Part shown: positions 1-7,782 of the stretch, one piece after another
Position numbering within the stretch: position 1 is the stretch's first letter
How the letters are laid out: every line of letters begins with the position of its first letter
DNA from: Azonexaceae bacterium
GTDB lineage: Bacteria; Pseudomonadota; Gammaproteobacteria; Burkholderiales; Rhodocyclaceae
Direction of reading: 5' to 3'
NCBI GenBank assembly: GCA_009469685.1
Contig: SSTA01000003.1
Span: 1-17,987 of the forward strand
Length of the DNA stretch: 17,987 nucleotides
Notes under the pieces: model-generated
Database searches by the model: none
What the model saw: the letters and a program-made list of their open reading frames with translations, nothing else
What the model was told of the DNA's origin: nothing
Program-made: the position numbers and the translations under genes

Positions 1-1
1 A

Positions 2-355
2 CCCGCCTGGTACGTGGTGGTCGAGCCGGGGATTCAGGTACCGACCGCAGCGATATTCTCGGCGCCCGAACTGCGTCGGGACGCCCCTCCCCTGCGGGCA
101 GCGGACTGGCGCCCGGGCCAGGGCAGCAATGATCTCGAGCCCATCGCTTGCGGGCGCTTCCCGGCCGTCGCCGAAGCCTTGAGGGCTTTGCGGGCAGTGG
201 CGCCGCGGGCGCTGATGACCGGATCCGGCGCCTGCGTCTTTGCCGAGTTCGACGACCCGGCAGCCGCCGCCCGGGCGCATGCCGCACTTGCAGGCCGATT
301 CACCGCCTGGGTGGCGGCCGGCCTGGACCGACATCCCCTCGCGGGCTTAGACTGA
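2..355 (+). CDS. ispE: 4-diphosphocytidyl-2-C-methyl-D-erythritol kinase, C-terminal part (cut by window edge)
   Basis: This is the last 117 codons of an open frame that enters from the left edge. IspE is the GHMP-family cytoplasmic kinase that phosphorylates CDP-methylerythritol in the MEP isoprenoid pathway. The visible part carries the GHMP motif 3 in the form MTGSGACVFAEF about 45 residues before the stop. It also has the usual IspE lead-in, where a hydrophobic strand (WYVVVEPGIQVPT) precedes the C-terminal domain. The catalytic Lys/Asp and the ATP-binding GHMP loop lie outside the window, so completeness cannot be judged. The position ahead of tRNA-Gln, prs and rplY is the common betaproteobacterial order and supports the call. 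A small STAS gene follows after 31 bp. Confidence 0.9.
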   Translation, partial: PAWYVVVEPGIQVPTAAIFSAPELRRDAPPLRAADWRPGQGSNDLEPIACGRFPAVAEALRALRAVAPRALMTGSGACVFAEFDDPAAAARAHAALAGRFTAWVAAGLDRHPLAGLD

Positions 356-386
356 CACCGATTCGACCTTGCCCCTTACGCCCACC

Positions 387-692
387 ATGAACGTCTCGAC
401 CACCCTCGCCGGCAATGGCGCCATCCTCGTCCTTTCCGGCCGCTTCGATTTCTCCGCCCATCGGGATTTCCGCGGCGCTTACAAAGCACTCCTCGACAAT
501 CCGGAGGTAAAGGAAATGCTGGTGGATTTCAGCAAGGTCGATTACATGGACAGCTCCGCGCTGGGCATGCTCCTGCTGCTCCGCCAGGGTGCCGAAGACG
601 CCGGCAAGACGGTTCGACTCCGCCCCGGCGAAGGCGCCGTGCGCAAAGTCCTCGAAATCGCGAATTTCGCCAAGATATTCGGCTTCGCGTGA
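387..692 (+). CDS. Single-domain STAS protein (anti-sigma factor antagonist-like)
   Basis: This is a 101-residue protein made of one STAS domain. STAS proteins such as SpoIIAA bind anti-sigma kinases or act as scaffolds and switches through a phosphorylatable serine. Here the switch loop reads VDYMDSSALGML (residues 51-62), with Ser56/Ser57 at the usual phosphorylation position. The rest fits the fold: an N-terminal strand LVLSGRFDFS, the central strand EMLVDFSKVD, and a C-terminal helix with KVLEIANFAKIF. An upstream in-frame TTG at 369 is possible, but ATG 387 gives the usual STAS N-terminus; neither has a strong ribosome binding site. No cognate serine kinase or phosphatase gene is visible, so the partner is unknown. 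It could equally be a STAS subunit of a lipid-transport system or an orphan regulator. Confidence 0.85.
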   Translation: MNVSTTLAGNGAILVLSGRFDFSAHRDFRGAYKALLDNPEVKEMLVDFSKVDYMDSSALGMLLLLRQGAEDAGKTVRLRPGEGAVRKVLEIANFAKIFGFA

Positions 693-700
693 CCGCTCCA

Positions 701-716
701 GCCCGCCTTCGCGGGC
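701..716 (+). other. GC-rich hairpin after the STAS gene
   Basis: A perfect 6-bp stem (GCCCGC / GCGGGC) encloses the loop CTTC and lies 8 bases past the STAS stop codon. No T-run follows, so it is only a weak terminator candidate. It may instead protect the 3' end of the ispE-STAS message or separate it from the tRNA unit. Confidence 0.35.
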
Positions 717-749
717 GCGAGTGGTATGGATTTTCGAGGCGGCTTCCTG

Positions 750-755
750 TATCAT
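750..755 (+). promoter_or_regulatory. Possible -10 element for tRNA-Gln
   Basis: TATCAT sits about 40 bases upstream of the mature 5' end of tRNA-Gln and is followed by a GC-rich stretch like those found at stable-RNA promoters. No convincing -35 hexamer stands 16-18 bp upstream, so this is a tentative call based on position and the -10 match alone. Confidence 0.25.
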
Positions 756-795
756 CCGCGCCTCGTTCGCACGGTGCCCCGTGGGAACGACCCGC

Positions 796-872
796 TGGGG
801 AGTCGCCAAGTTGGTCAAGGCACCGGATTTTGATTCCGGCATCCGAAGGTTCGAATCCTTCTTCCCCAGCCA
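796..872 (+). tRNA. tRNA-Gln (anticodon TTG)
   Basis: A complete cloverleaf can be drawn by eye. The acceptor arm TGGGGAG pairs with TTCCCCA, with a terminal G-T pair. The anticodon stem CCGGA/TCCGG (823-827 and 835-839) encloses the loop TTTTGAT, giving anticodon TTG at 830-832. The T arm contains GGTTCGAATCC. The discriminator G and an encoded CCA end the gene at 872. It decodes CAA and, by wobble, CAG. It stands alone between the STAS gene and prs, the normal place for this tRNA in betaproteobacteria. Confidence 0.97.
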
Positions 873-882
873 TCCAGTTTTC

Positions 883-909
883 CTCGGGCAGGCCGCAAAC
901 CTGCCCGAG
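883..909 (+). terminator. Stem-loop between tRNA-Gln and prs (weak terminator candidate)
   Basis: A perfect 10-bp inverted repeat CTCGGGCAGG / CCTGCCCGAG with a 7-base loop begins 10 bases after the tRNA CCA end. The stem is strong but is followed by CGCGCTTC rather than a T-run. It may be an inefficient terminator, a 3' processing signal for the tRNA, or a leader structure of prs. Confidence 0.4.
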
Positions 910-965
910 CGCGCTTCTGGCAGGGCCTGGCTGTTCCGGCCTCCGCCGCAGGGAATTTGATCGAA

Positions 966-1916
966 ATGGCTTACAACAGTCTGATGGTCTTCACCGGCAA
1001 CGCCAACCCCAAGTTGGCCTCCGATGTGGCCAAGCACCTGAATGTCGACCTTGGCCGCGCCAACGTCGGCCGCTTTTCCGACGGCGAAGTCAGCGTCGAG
1101 CTCCAGGAGCACGTCCGTGGCCGCGACATCTTCGTCCTGCAATCGACCTCGGCTCCCTGCAACGACAACCTCATGGAATTGCTGGTGGTGGTCGATTCCC
1201 TCAAGCGCGCCTCAGCCGGCCGCATCACCGCCGCCATCCCCTATTTCGGCTACGCCCGCCAGGATCGCCGGCCGCGTTCGTCGCGGGTCTCCATCGCCGC
1301 CAAACTGGTGGCCAATATGCTGGCTGCCGCCGGCGTTGACCGCGTCCTGACCATGGACCTGCACGCCGAGCAGATTCAGGGGTTTTTCGATATCCCCGTC
1401 GATAACATCTACGCGCTGCCCATCCTGCTCGACGACATCAAGAAGCAGAATTTCGAAAATCCCCTGGTCGTTTCCCCGGACCATGGCGGCGTGGTGCGCG
1501 CCCGCTCCCTGGCCAAGCGCCTCGAATGCGACATGGCGATCATCGACAAACGGCGTCCCAAGGCCAATGTGTCGGAAGTGATGAACATCATCGGCGAGGT
1601 GCATGGTCGTACCTGCATCATCATGGACGACATGGTCGACACCGCCGGCACCCTGTGCAAGGCTGCCACGGCGCTGAAGGAAAACGGGGCCAGACAGGTC
1701 GTCGCCTACTGCACCCATCCCGTTCTGTCGGGGCCTGCGGTGGAGCGGGTCAACGGGTCCGACCTGGATTCCCTTGTGGTGACCGACACCATCCCGCTGC
1801 GGGACGACGCCGCCGCTTCGCCGCGGATTCGCCAGCTTTCGGTGGCCGAATTGATGGCCGAAACCATACGCCGCATCAGCAACGACGATTCCGTCTCGTC
1901 TTTGTTCATCGACTGA
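966..1916 (+). CDS. prs: Ribose-phosphate pyrophosphokinase (PRPP synthetase)
   Basis: Prs transfers pyrophosphate from ATP to ribose 5-phosphate, making PRPP for purine, pyrimidine, His, Trp and NAD synthesis in the cytosol. The 316-residue product has the standard class I length. Visible motifs are the ATP-loop YARQDR (96-101), the [11 protein letters not shown] segment (131-141) that contributes metal and substrate binding, the flexible KRRP loop (195-198), and the PRPP-binding loop DDMVDTAGT (221-229). ATG 966 is chosen because AGGGAA stands a suitable distance upstream and the protein then begins [11 protein letters not shown], as in related enzymes; an in-frame TTG at 957 is less likely. 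It follows tRNA-Gln and is followed by rplY after 53 bp. Confidence 0.97.
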   Translation: MAYNSLMVFTGNANPKLASDVAKHLNVDLGRANVGRFSDGEVSVELQEHVRGRDIFVLQSTSAPCNDNLMELLVVVDSLKRASAGRITAAIPYFGYARQDRRPRSSRVSIAAKLVANMLAAAGVDRVLTMDLHAEQIQGFFDIPVDNIYALPILLDDIKKQNFENPLVVSPDHGGVVRARSLAKRLECDMAIIDKRRPKANVSEVMNIIGEVHGRTCIIMDDMVDTAGTLCKAATALKENGARQVVAYCTHPVLSGPAVERVNGSDLDSLVVTDTIPLRDDAAASPRIRQLSVAELMAETIRRISNDDSVSSLFID

Positions 1917-1928
1917 TTTTCTCAACCC

Positions 1929-1950
1929 CCTGCTCTGGTCGCGGAGCAGG
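1929..1950 (+). other. Stem-loop between prs and rplY
   Basis: CCTGCTC and GAGCAGG form a perfect 7-bp stem with an 8-base loop in the 53-bp gap between prs and rplY. No T-run follows, so full termination is unlikely. It may be a partial attenuator or mRNA-processing site. It ends 6 bases before the CTGGAG ribosome binding site of rplY (1957-1962 area), so it could also affect access to that site. Confidence 0.4.
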
Positions 1951-1969
1951 ATTCAACTCTGGAGTCATC

Positions 1970-2578
1970 ATGCAATTTGAACTCAACGCGCAACAGCGCA
2001 CGCTGCAGGGATCGGGTGCGAGCCGCCGCCTGCGCCGTGCCGGCAAAGTACCGGGCATCGTCTATGGCGGATCGGCCGCTCCGCTGGCCATCGAACTGGA
2101 CCACAACAGCCTGCTCCTCGGATTGAAGAAGGAAGCCTTCCACTCTTCCATCCTCAACCTCGTCATCGACGGCAAGAAGGAACAGGTCCTGCTTCGCGAC
2201 ACCCAGGTGCATGCCTACAAGCCCCTGGTCCTGCATGTGGATTTCCAACGGGTCGACGCCACCCACGAACTGCACATCAAGGTGCCGCTCCACTTCGTCA
2301 ACGAAGACATCGCCCCCGGCGTCAAGCTGTCTGGCGGCCTGGTGAACCACATCCTGACCGAAGTCGACATTCACTGCCTGGCGAAGGACCTGCCCGAGTT
2401 TATCGAAGTGGACGTCGGCGGCCTCAAGGTCGGCGAAAACCTTCACGTTTCCCAACTCAAACTGCCCAAGGGGGTCAAGGCCGTCCAGCACGGTTCCGAT
2501 GATCCTATCGTCGTCGGTGTCGTCGGCAAGGGTGGCACCGAAGAAGGAGCCGAAGGCGAAGCTCCTGCCGCCGCCTGA
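1970..2578 (+). CDS. rplY: 50S ribosomal protein L25 (long CTC/TL5 form)
   Basis: L25 binds 5S rRNA in the large ribosomal subunit. The product is 202 residues, the two-domain CTC/TL5 type rather than the ~95-residue E. coli form. The N-terminal ~95 residues are the 5S-binding domain ([20 protein letters not shown] is its signature). The C-terminal domain runs from about residue 96 to 185, and a short acidic Gly/Glu/Ala-rich tail follows. ATG 1970 is preceded by CTGGAG at good spacing; the frame stays open further upstream only inside prs. It lies between prs and pth, the usual order, and all three serve nucleotide supply and translation. Confidence 0.97.
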   Translation: MQFELNAQQRTLQGSGASRRLRRAGKVPGIVYGGSAAPLAIELDHNSLLLGLKKEAFHSSILNLVIDGKKEQVLLRDTQVHAYKPLVLHVDFQRVDATHELHIKVPLHFVNEDIAPGVKLSGGLVNHILTEVDIHCLAKDLPEFIEVDVGGLKVGENLHVSQLKLPKGVKAVQHGSDDPIVVGVVGKGGTEEGAEGEAPAAA

Positions 2579-2595
2579 GCGGCTTCGCCTGAGCA

Positions 2596-2629
2596 AAGGC
2601 CGCCGCTGGCTCTCGGCCCCGGCGGCCTT
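2596..2629 (+). terminator. Probable intrinsic terminator after rplY
   Basis: A perfect 10-bp inverted repeat AAGGCCGCCG / CGGCGGCCTT, with a 14-base loop, lies 18 bases after the rplY stop. It is followed by a short pyrimidine tail (CTTG). The T-tract is poor, so termination may be partial and allow transcription into pth, which starts 21 bases later. Confidence 0.5.
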
Positions 2630-2650
2630 CTTGCGTCATAGCCCTCCACC

Positions 2651-3232
2651 ATGCCCTCCGCCCCCCGCCTGATCGTCGGCCTCGGCAACCCCGGCGGCGA
2701 ATACGAGGCGACTCGCCACAATGTCGGCTTCTGGTTCGTGGACCGGCTGGCCGAACGACTGCGGGTCAGCCTCGCCCCCCAGGCGAAGTTCTTCGGCCGC
2801 GCGGCACGCTCCGGCGATCAGTGGCTGCTGCAGCCGACCACCTTCATGAACCGCTCGGGCCAGGCGGTGGCGGCCCTGGCCCAATTCTACAAACTGGCCC
2901 CGGAGGAAATCCTGGTGATCCATGACGACCTCGATCTGCCCCCCGGAGGTATCCGTCTCAAACTGGGCGGCGGCAACGGGGGGCACAACGGTCTCAAGGA
3001 TATCCAGGCCCGCCTGGGCACTCCGGATTTCTGGCGACTCCGGCTGGGCATTGGTCACCCCCGCAGCCTGGGCCTCGATCAGGCCGTGGTCGATTTCGTC
3101 CTCCACCCCCCAAGGGCCGACGAAATGCCGGCAATCGAGCAGGCCCTGGACCGCTGCCTTGCAGTCTGGCTACCCCTGTCTGCCGGGGACTATGGGGCTG
3201 CCCAGCGGGAATTGCACGGGAAAACCCAGTGA
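2651..3232 (+). CDS. pth: Peptidyl-tRNA hydrolase
   Basis: Pth cleaves the ester bond of peptidyl-tRNAs released early from ribosomes and so recycles tRNA. The 193-residue length is standard. Active-site residues by comparison with E. coli Pth are all present: Asn13 in GLGNPG, catalytic His23 in TRHNVGF, Asn67 in TFMNRSG, Asp92 in the HDDLDLPPG loop, and Asn113 in GGHNGLKD. The start ATG at 2651 lies after the rplY terminator; no strong Shine-Dalgarno sequence is visible, and a CCTCCACC run precedes it. It sits between rplY and ychF as in most betaproteobacteria. Confidence 0.97.
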   Translation: MPSAPRLIVGLGNPGGEYEATRHNVGFWFVDRLAERLRVSLAPQAKFFGRAARSGDQWLLQPTTFMNRSGQAVAALAQFYKLAPEEILVIHDDLDLPPGGIRLKLGGGNGGHNGLKDIQARLGTPDFWRLRLGIGHPRSLGLDQAVVDFVLHPPRADEMPAIEQALDRCLAVWLPLSAGDYGAAQRELHGKTQ

Positions 3233-3314
3233 ATGGCGGAAGCTGAGACGGGAATGGCAGTCCCCATGGCCCATCCCGTTCCACTCCTCCTCTCACCCAT
3301 CAATCGAGGAAACC

Positions 3315-4406
3315 ATGTCTCTCAAATGCGGTATCGTCGGCCTGCCCAACGTGGGCAAATCCACCCTGTTCAATGCCTTGACCAAAGCGGGGATCGAGGC
3401 GGCCAACTATCCTTTCTGCACCATCGAGCCCAATGTCGGCATTGTCGAGGTGCCCGACCCCCGTATCGCTGCACTCGCTAGCATCGTCAAGCCCCAACGG
3501 GTCGTCCCGGCAGTGGTCGAGTTCGTCGACATTGCCGGCCTGGTCGCTGGCGCGTCCAAAGGCGAAGGCCTGGGCAACCAGTTCCTCGCCAATATCCGCG
3601 AAACCGACGCCGTCGTCCATGTGGTCCGATGCTTTGCCGACGACAACGTGGTCCATGTCTCAGGCAGCGTGGACCCGATCCGCGATATTGAGATCATCGA
3701 TACCGAACTGGCGCTGGCCGACCTCGCCACCGTGGACAAGGCCCTGAACCGCTACCGCAAACCGGCCAACGCTGGCGACAAGGAGGCCAAGTTGCTGGTG
3801 GCGGTGTTGGACAAGTGCTACGCCCAACTCGATCAGGGCCGCCCGGTGCGCGCCCTGGACCTCGCCAAGGAGGAGTGGGCCAATCTGAAGCCCTTCTGCC
3901 TGATCACTGCCAAGCCGGTCCTCTACGTTGCCAATGTTGCCGAAGGCGGCTTCGAGGGCAATCCGCTCCTGGATGCGGTGCGCAAGCACGCGGCGACGGA
4001 GAAAGCGGAAGTAGTCCCCGTTTGCGCGGCCATCGAATCGGAAATCGCCGACCTGGACGACGAAGAGAAGCAGATCTTTCTCGCCGACCTGGGCCTCGAC
4101 GAGCCTGGCCTCAATCGTCTGATCCGTGCCGGATACCGGATCCTCGGCCTGGCCACCTATTTCACCGCCGGCGTCAAGGAAGTGCGCGCGTGGACCATCC
4201 ACCAGGGCGATACCGCCCCCCAGGCGGCCGGCGTGATCCATACCGACTTCGAGCGGGGTTTCATCCGTGCCCAGACCATCGCCTACGACGACTTCGTCGC
4301 CTGCAAGGGCGAATCCGGAGCCAAGGAAGCGGGCAAGATGCGTTCGGAAGGCAAGGATTACGTGGTCCAGGATGGCGACGTGATGAATTTCCTTTTCAAT
4401 GTATAG
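3315..4406 (+). CDS. ychF: Redox-regulated ATPase YchF (OLA1/Obg family)
   Basis: YchF is a ribosome-associated P-loop ATPase of the Obg group, linked in other bacteria to the oxidative-stress response and to start-codon selection. The 363-residue product has the normal length. It shows the P-loop GLPNVGKS (9-16), the G3 motif DIAGL (72-76), and an altered G4 motif NVAE (207-210) in place of NKxD, the change that makes YchF prefer ATP over GTP. A C-terminal TGS domain contains the typical end [18 protein letters not shown]. The frame is open for 131 codons upstream, but that stretch overlaps pth. ATG 3315 has TCGAGGAAACC before it and gives the family N-terminus. Confidence 0.97.
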   Translation: MSLKCGIVGLPNVGKSTLFNALTKAGIEAANYPFCTIEPNVGIVEVPDPRIAALASIVKPQRVVPAVVEFVDIAGLVAGASKGEGLGNQFLANIRETDAVVHVVRCFADDNVVHVSGSVDPIRDIEIIDTELALADLATVDKALNRYRKPANAGDKEAKLLVAVLDKCYAQLDQGRPVRALDLAKEEWANLKPFCLITAKPVLYVANVAEGGFEGNPLLDAVRKHAATEKAEVVPVCAAIESEIADLDDEEKQIFLADLGLDEPGLNRLIRAGYRILGLATYFTAGVKEVRAWTIHQGDTAPQAAGVIHTDFERGFIRAQTIAYDDFVACKGESGAKEAGKMRSEGKDYVVQDGDVMNFLFNV

Positions 4407-4439
4407 TGGCGAAAAACGCCAGAAGCCCAACTGCGCTTC
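4407..4439 (+). other. Two small hairpins after ychF
   Basis: TGGCG-AAAAA-CGCCA (4407-4421) starts immediately after the ychF stop. It abuts a second stem GAAGC/GCTTC (4422-4426 and 4435-4439), which is followed by CGGTGTTTTC. Either could end the ychF message or weaken read-through into the next gene. The stems are only 5 bp, so support is modest. Confidence 0.3.
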
Positions 4440-4472
4440 CGGTGTTTTCTGCAACAGGCGAGAGCGAGGACC

Positions 4473-6248
4473 ATGGAGGCGGAACAGAATCCGGACGATA
4501 GCGAGGAAATCATCGGCGGGGCATCCCTAGACTTCGACCCCCTGGATGACGCCGTCGCTCGGACGCTCGATCCCGAGGTCCTGGCCCGCTGCTTTTCCCA
4601 GGCACTCGACGCCGTCCTGGTTACCGATGGCGAGAATCGCATCGTCGCGATCAATGCCTCTTTTTCCCGCATGACCGGCTACGGCCTGGCGGAAATCCGC
4701 GGCCGGGATCCCAGAATCTTCGCTTCCGGCCTCACCGCCGCGGACACCTTTCGGGCCATGTGGCGCGAGCTGGAGCAATGCGATTATTGGCAGGGAGAAA
4801 TCTGGGACCGCCGCAAGGATGGCACGCTCTATCCCAAATGGATGACGGTTTCCGCGATCCGGGACGATGCGGGCAAGGCTCGGTACTACGTGGCGATCTT
4901 CACCGACATCAGCGAGAAACGGGAAGCCTCGGAGCGCATTGCCCATCTCGCCACCCACGATGCGCTGACCCAGTTGCCCAATCGCTTTGCCCTGGAAAGT
5001 CAGCTTCAACTGGCGATCAACTCCTCCCAGCGTACCGGCCATCAATTGGCGGTTTTGCTCATCGACCTCGATCGATTCAAGACCATCAACGATTCCCTCG
5101 GTCATCATGTGGGAGACGCGGTCCTGGTCGAAGTCGCGCGGCGGCTCAAGGAGTGCGTCCGTTCCAGCGACATCGTCTCCCGCCTGGGGGGCGACGAATT
5201 CGTTGTCGTCCTTCCCGAAATCGACAGCGCCATGACTGCCGGCTCAATCGCCAGCAAGATTCTCCGCAATCTTTCCGATCGCTGCACTGTCGCGGGCCAT
5301 GACCTGTACACCACGCCCAGCATCGGAATCAGCCTCATGCCGGGGGACGGTAACGATCCCGAGACCTTGATCCGCAACGCGGACGTCGCGATGTACCACG
5401 CCAAGACGGCCGGTCGCAACAATTGCCAGTTCTTCGCCTCCCGCATGAATGAAGCCTCGGCGGAGCGCCTCACTCTGGAAAACGCCCTGCGCGAAGCCTT
5501 ATCGACGTCGAACCTGATCAGCGCGCAATTCTCCCTGCACTTCCAACCTCAGTACCACCTCGCCAGCCGCCGCATCATCAGCGTGGAGGCTCTGGCACGC
5601 TGGAACCATCCGATTCTCGGCTCCATACCCCCGGTGCGTTTCATCCCCCTCGCCGAGGAAACCGGACTGATCCAGGCCCTGGGGGACTGGGTATTCTGGG
5701 AAAGCTGCCGCCAGTTGCGGTCCTTCAAGGACCAGGGTATCGAAGTCCGGGTGGCGGTCAATCTCTCCGCCCAGCAGTTGCGCCACGAGGCCCTGCCCTC
5801 GGTGGTGCGGGGAGCTCTCGCCTGTTTCAGCCTCGATCCTTCCGACCTGGAGCTGGAAATCACCGAGAGCACCGCAATGCAGAATCCGGAACTCACGGTC
5901 CGCATCCTGGAGCAGTTGTCGGGCATGGGAATCATTCTTGCCATCGACGATTTCGGGACCGGTTACTCGTCTCTGGCCTATCTGAAGCATCTGCCCATCC
6001 AGCGGCTGAAGCTCGACCGTTCCTTCGTCAAGGATATCGAAACCGATATCAACGACGCCGCCATCTGTTCAGCCACGGTAGCGCTGGGACACAACCTGGG
6101 CCTCGAACTGGTGGCCGAAGGCGTGGAAACCGAGCCCCAGAAGGAATTCCTCACCCGATTGGGTTGCGATGTCCTGCAGGGCTTCCTTTACAGCCGGCCG
6201 TTACCGGCCGAAGCCATGGCCGACTTTCTGCGGAATCTCGCCAAGTAA
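4473..6248 (+). CDS. PAS-GGDEF-EAL cyclic-di-GMP turnover protein
   Basis: This is a 591-residue signalling protein with a PAS sensor (about 34-148), a diguanylate cyclase domain (about 155-320) and an EAL phosphodiesterase domain (about 335-588). The cyclase active site is the canonical GGDEF (239-243), with the inhibitory RxxD site RSSD (230-233) exactly five residues before it. The EAL domain keeps its catalytic set: EAL (372-374), Asn430, ELEITES with Glu462, DDFGTGYSS with Asp492/Asp493, Lys513, Glu549 in AEGVET and Gln569 in QGF. By sequence it could therefore make and break c-di-GMP. There is no membrane segment, so it is probably cytosolic and senses a small ligand, heme, flavin or a partner through PAS. 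GCGAGGA precedes ATG 4473. It converges with the aminopropyltransferase gene, 22 bp apart. Confidence 0.95.
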   Translation: MEAEQNPDDSEEIIGGASLDFDPLDDAVARTLDPEVLARCFSQALDAVLVTDGENRIVAINASFSRMTGYGLAEIRGRDPRIFASGLTAADTFRAMWRELEQCDYWQGEIWDRRKDGTLYPKWMTVSAIRDDAGKARYYVAIFTDISEKREASERIAHLATHDALTQLPNRFALESQLQLAINSSQRTGHQLAVLLIDLDRFKTINDSLGHHVGDAVLVEVARRLKECVRSSDIVSRLGGDEFVVVLPEIDSAMTAGSIASKILRNLSDRCTVAGHDLYTTPSIGISLMPGDGNDPETLIRNADVAMYHAKTAGRNNCQFFASRMNEASAERLTLENALREALSTSNLISAQFSLHFQPQYHLASRRIISVEALARWNHPILGSIPPVRFIPLAEETGLIQALGDWVFWESCRQLRSFKDQGIEVRVAVNLSAQQLRHEALPSVVRGALACFSLDPSDLELEITESTAMQNPELTVRILEQLSGMGIILAIDDFGTGYSSLAYLKHLPIQRLKLDRSFVKDIETDINDAAICSATVALGHNLGLELVAEGVETEPQKEFLTRLGCDVLQGFLYSRPLPAEAMADFLRNLAK

Positions 6249-6270
6249 TTCGGCGCCCCCGCGGCAGGAC

Positions 6271-7770
6271 TCAACGCTGAACCTTGCGCCATTCGGCCTC
6301 GAAGTAGCGCACCAGCACCTGGTTGTTCAACTGATTGACCTCGACGGGAACGCGCGCCATATCTGCAGGAAATTGGAACAGGGCTGCGGTGGTCTCCGGT
6401 GTGAGAAAGCGAGTTGGAATCGGGTAGGCCGCCGGAGGGACGTAGTTGCCGCGGCCAGCGAGCAGGAATCCCCACTCCCCAAAAGACGGCACCAGCGCAT
6501 GGTAGGGACTGACCCGCAGGCCGACGCTCTCCAGGGTTTGCGCCACGCACCAGAAGGAGAGGCGAGCGTAGAGCGGCGAGGTCGATTGCACCACCAGGAG
6601 GCCAGTGGCCCCCAGGCGCTTTTCCAGAAGGCGATAAAAGGCGGCGGTATAGAGCTTGCCCAGCGCGAAATTGGACGGGTCGGGAAAATCGACGACGATG
6701 AAATCCCAGGTCTCGGCATGCTCCTCCAGCCATTGCAAGGCATCGGCATTGACCACTTGGACCCGGGGGGAGTGCAGCGAGCCGCCATTGAGGGCAACCA
6801 GGGTCGGAGCACTTGAAAAGAGGCGGGTCATGGCCGGATCGAGGTCAACCAGGGTCACTTGATCGATCTGGGGGTACTTGAGGACCTCCCGCAGGGCGAG
6901 GCCGTCGCCTCCCCCCAGGACGAGCACCCGGCGGGCGCCCGGCAGGCTGGCCAGCCCGGGATGCACGAGGGCTTCGTGATAGCGGTATTCGTCGTGGGAA
7001 GAGAACTGCAGGTTGTTGTTGAGGAACAGCCGCAGGTCGTCCCGCCAGCGGGTGACGACGATACGCTGGTAAGGCGTCGATTCGGTGTGGACGATCTCGT
7101 CGGCGTAGAGGTGGGCTTCGGCCAGGGTGGTCAGGGGACCGGCGGCGACCAGGCCGGTCGCCACGGCGAAAAACGCAGCCCAACACTGGGCGGTCAATGC
7201 CGGTCCGGCAGGCAGTCTGGCGCGAAAGAGGTGCACGGCCCACAAGGCGACAGCGATGTTGAGCAATCCGAAGAGCAGCCCGGTACGGACCAGTCCCAGG
7301 TGGGGCGCCAGCAGGAGGGGAAACAGGATAGACACCGCCAGGGCGCCAAGATAGTCGAAGGTCAGGACCTGGGAAACGAGATCCTTGAAAGCCAGTTCTC
7401 CCTTGAGAATGCGCATGACCAGAGGAATCTCCAAGCCCACCAGAACGCCCACCGCGAAAACCAGAAGATAGAGAAACAAGCGGAAAGGACCGGGCAGCCA
7501 GGCGAAAGCGAAAAACAGACCGACGGCGGAAAACCCTCCCAGAAGGCCGACCATCAATTCGATCTGGATAAAGCGGCGCACCAGATCCCGGGTCAGGTAG
7601 CGAGACAGCCAGGACCCCACCCCCATGGCAAAGAGGTAGGCACCGATCACGGTCGAGAACTGGGTGACCGAGTCTCCCAGGAGGTAGGACGACAGCGCTC
7701 CGGCGATCAGCTCGTAGGCGAGGCCGCAGGAGGCAACGACGAAGACCGAGGCGAGAAGGGCGTGCTGCAA
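6271..7770 (-). CDS. Membrane-bound spermidine synthase-like aminopropyltransferase
   Basis: The 499-residue protein joins about seven N-terminal membrane segments (residues 5-213) to a spermidine-synthase-type Rossmann domain (about 225-499). The catalytic half shows YQRI (234-237), LQFSSHDEYRYHEALVHP (254-271), the decarboxy-SAM-binding LVLGGGDG (283-290), LVDLDP (307-312), DAL (343-345) and DFPDP (361-365), where classical SpeE has D-S-T/S-D-P. The family transfers an aminopropyl group to a diamine; the true substrate of membrane-type members is not settled. The only in-frame start is TTG at 7770, because a TAA lies four codons upstream. No ribosome binding site is close by, which suggests translational coupling to the small gene that ends 12 bases before. 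It is last in the DUF350 operon. No SAM decarboxylase gene is visible in this window. Confidence 0.9.
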   Translation of the reverse strand: MQHALLASVFVVASCGLAYELIAGALSSYLLGDSVTQFSTVIGAYLFAMGVGSWLSRYLTRDLVRRFIQIELMVGLLGGFSAVGLFFAFAWLPGPFRLFLYLLVFAVGVLVGLEIPLVMRILKGELAFKDLVSQVLTFDYLGALAVSILFPLLLAPHLGLVRTGLLFGLLNIAVALWAVHLFRARLPAGPALTAQCWAAFFAVATGLVAAGPLTTLAEAHLYADEIVHTESTPYQRIVVTRWRDDLRLFLNNNLQFSSHDEYRYHEALVHPGLASLPGARRVLVLGGGDGLALREVLKYPQIDQVTLVDLDPAMTRLFSSAPTLVALNGGSLHSPRVQVVNADALQWLEEHAETWDFIVVDFPDPSNFALGKLYTAAFYRLLEKRLGATGLLVVQSTSPLYARLSFWCVAQTLESVGLRVSPYHALVPSFGEWGFLLAGRGNYVPPAAYPIPTRFLTPETTAALFQFPADMARVPVEVNQLNNQVLVRYFEAEWRKVQR

Positions 7771-7782
7771 GCGACGACCGGA

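Noticed and set aside
883..909. The hairpin after tRNA-Gln as a full rho-independent terminator
   Set aside because: The stem is perfect but there is no T-run after it, so it is listed only as a weak candidate.
2922..3314. N-terminal extension of ychF by 131 codons
   Set aside because: The extension lies inside pth in another frame and adds sequence foreign to YchF; ATG 3315 has a proper ribosome binding site.
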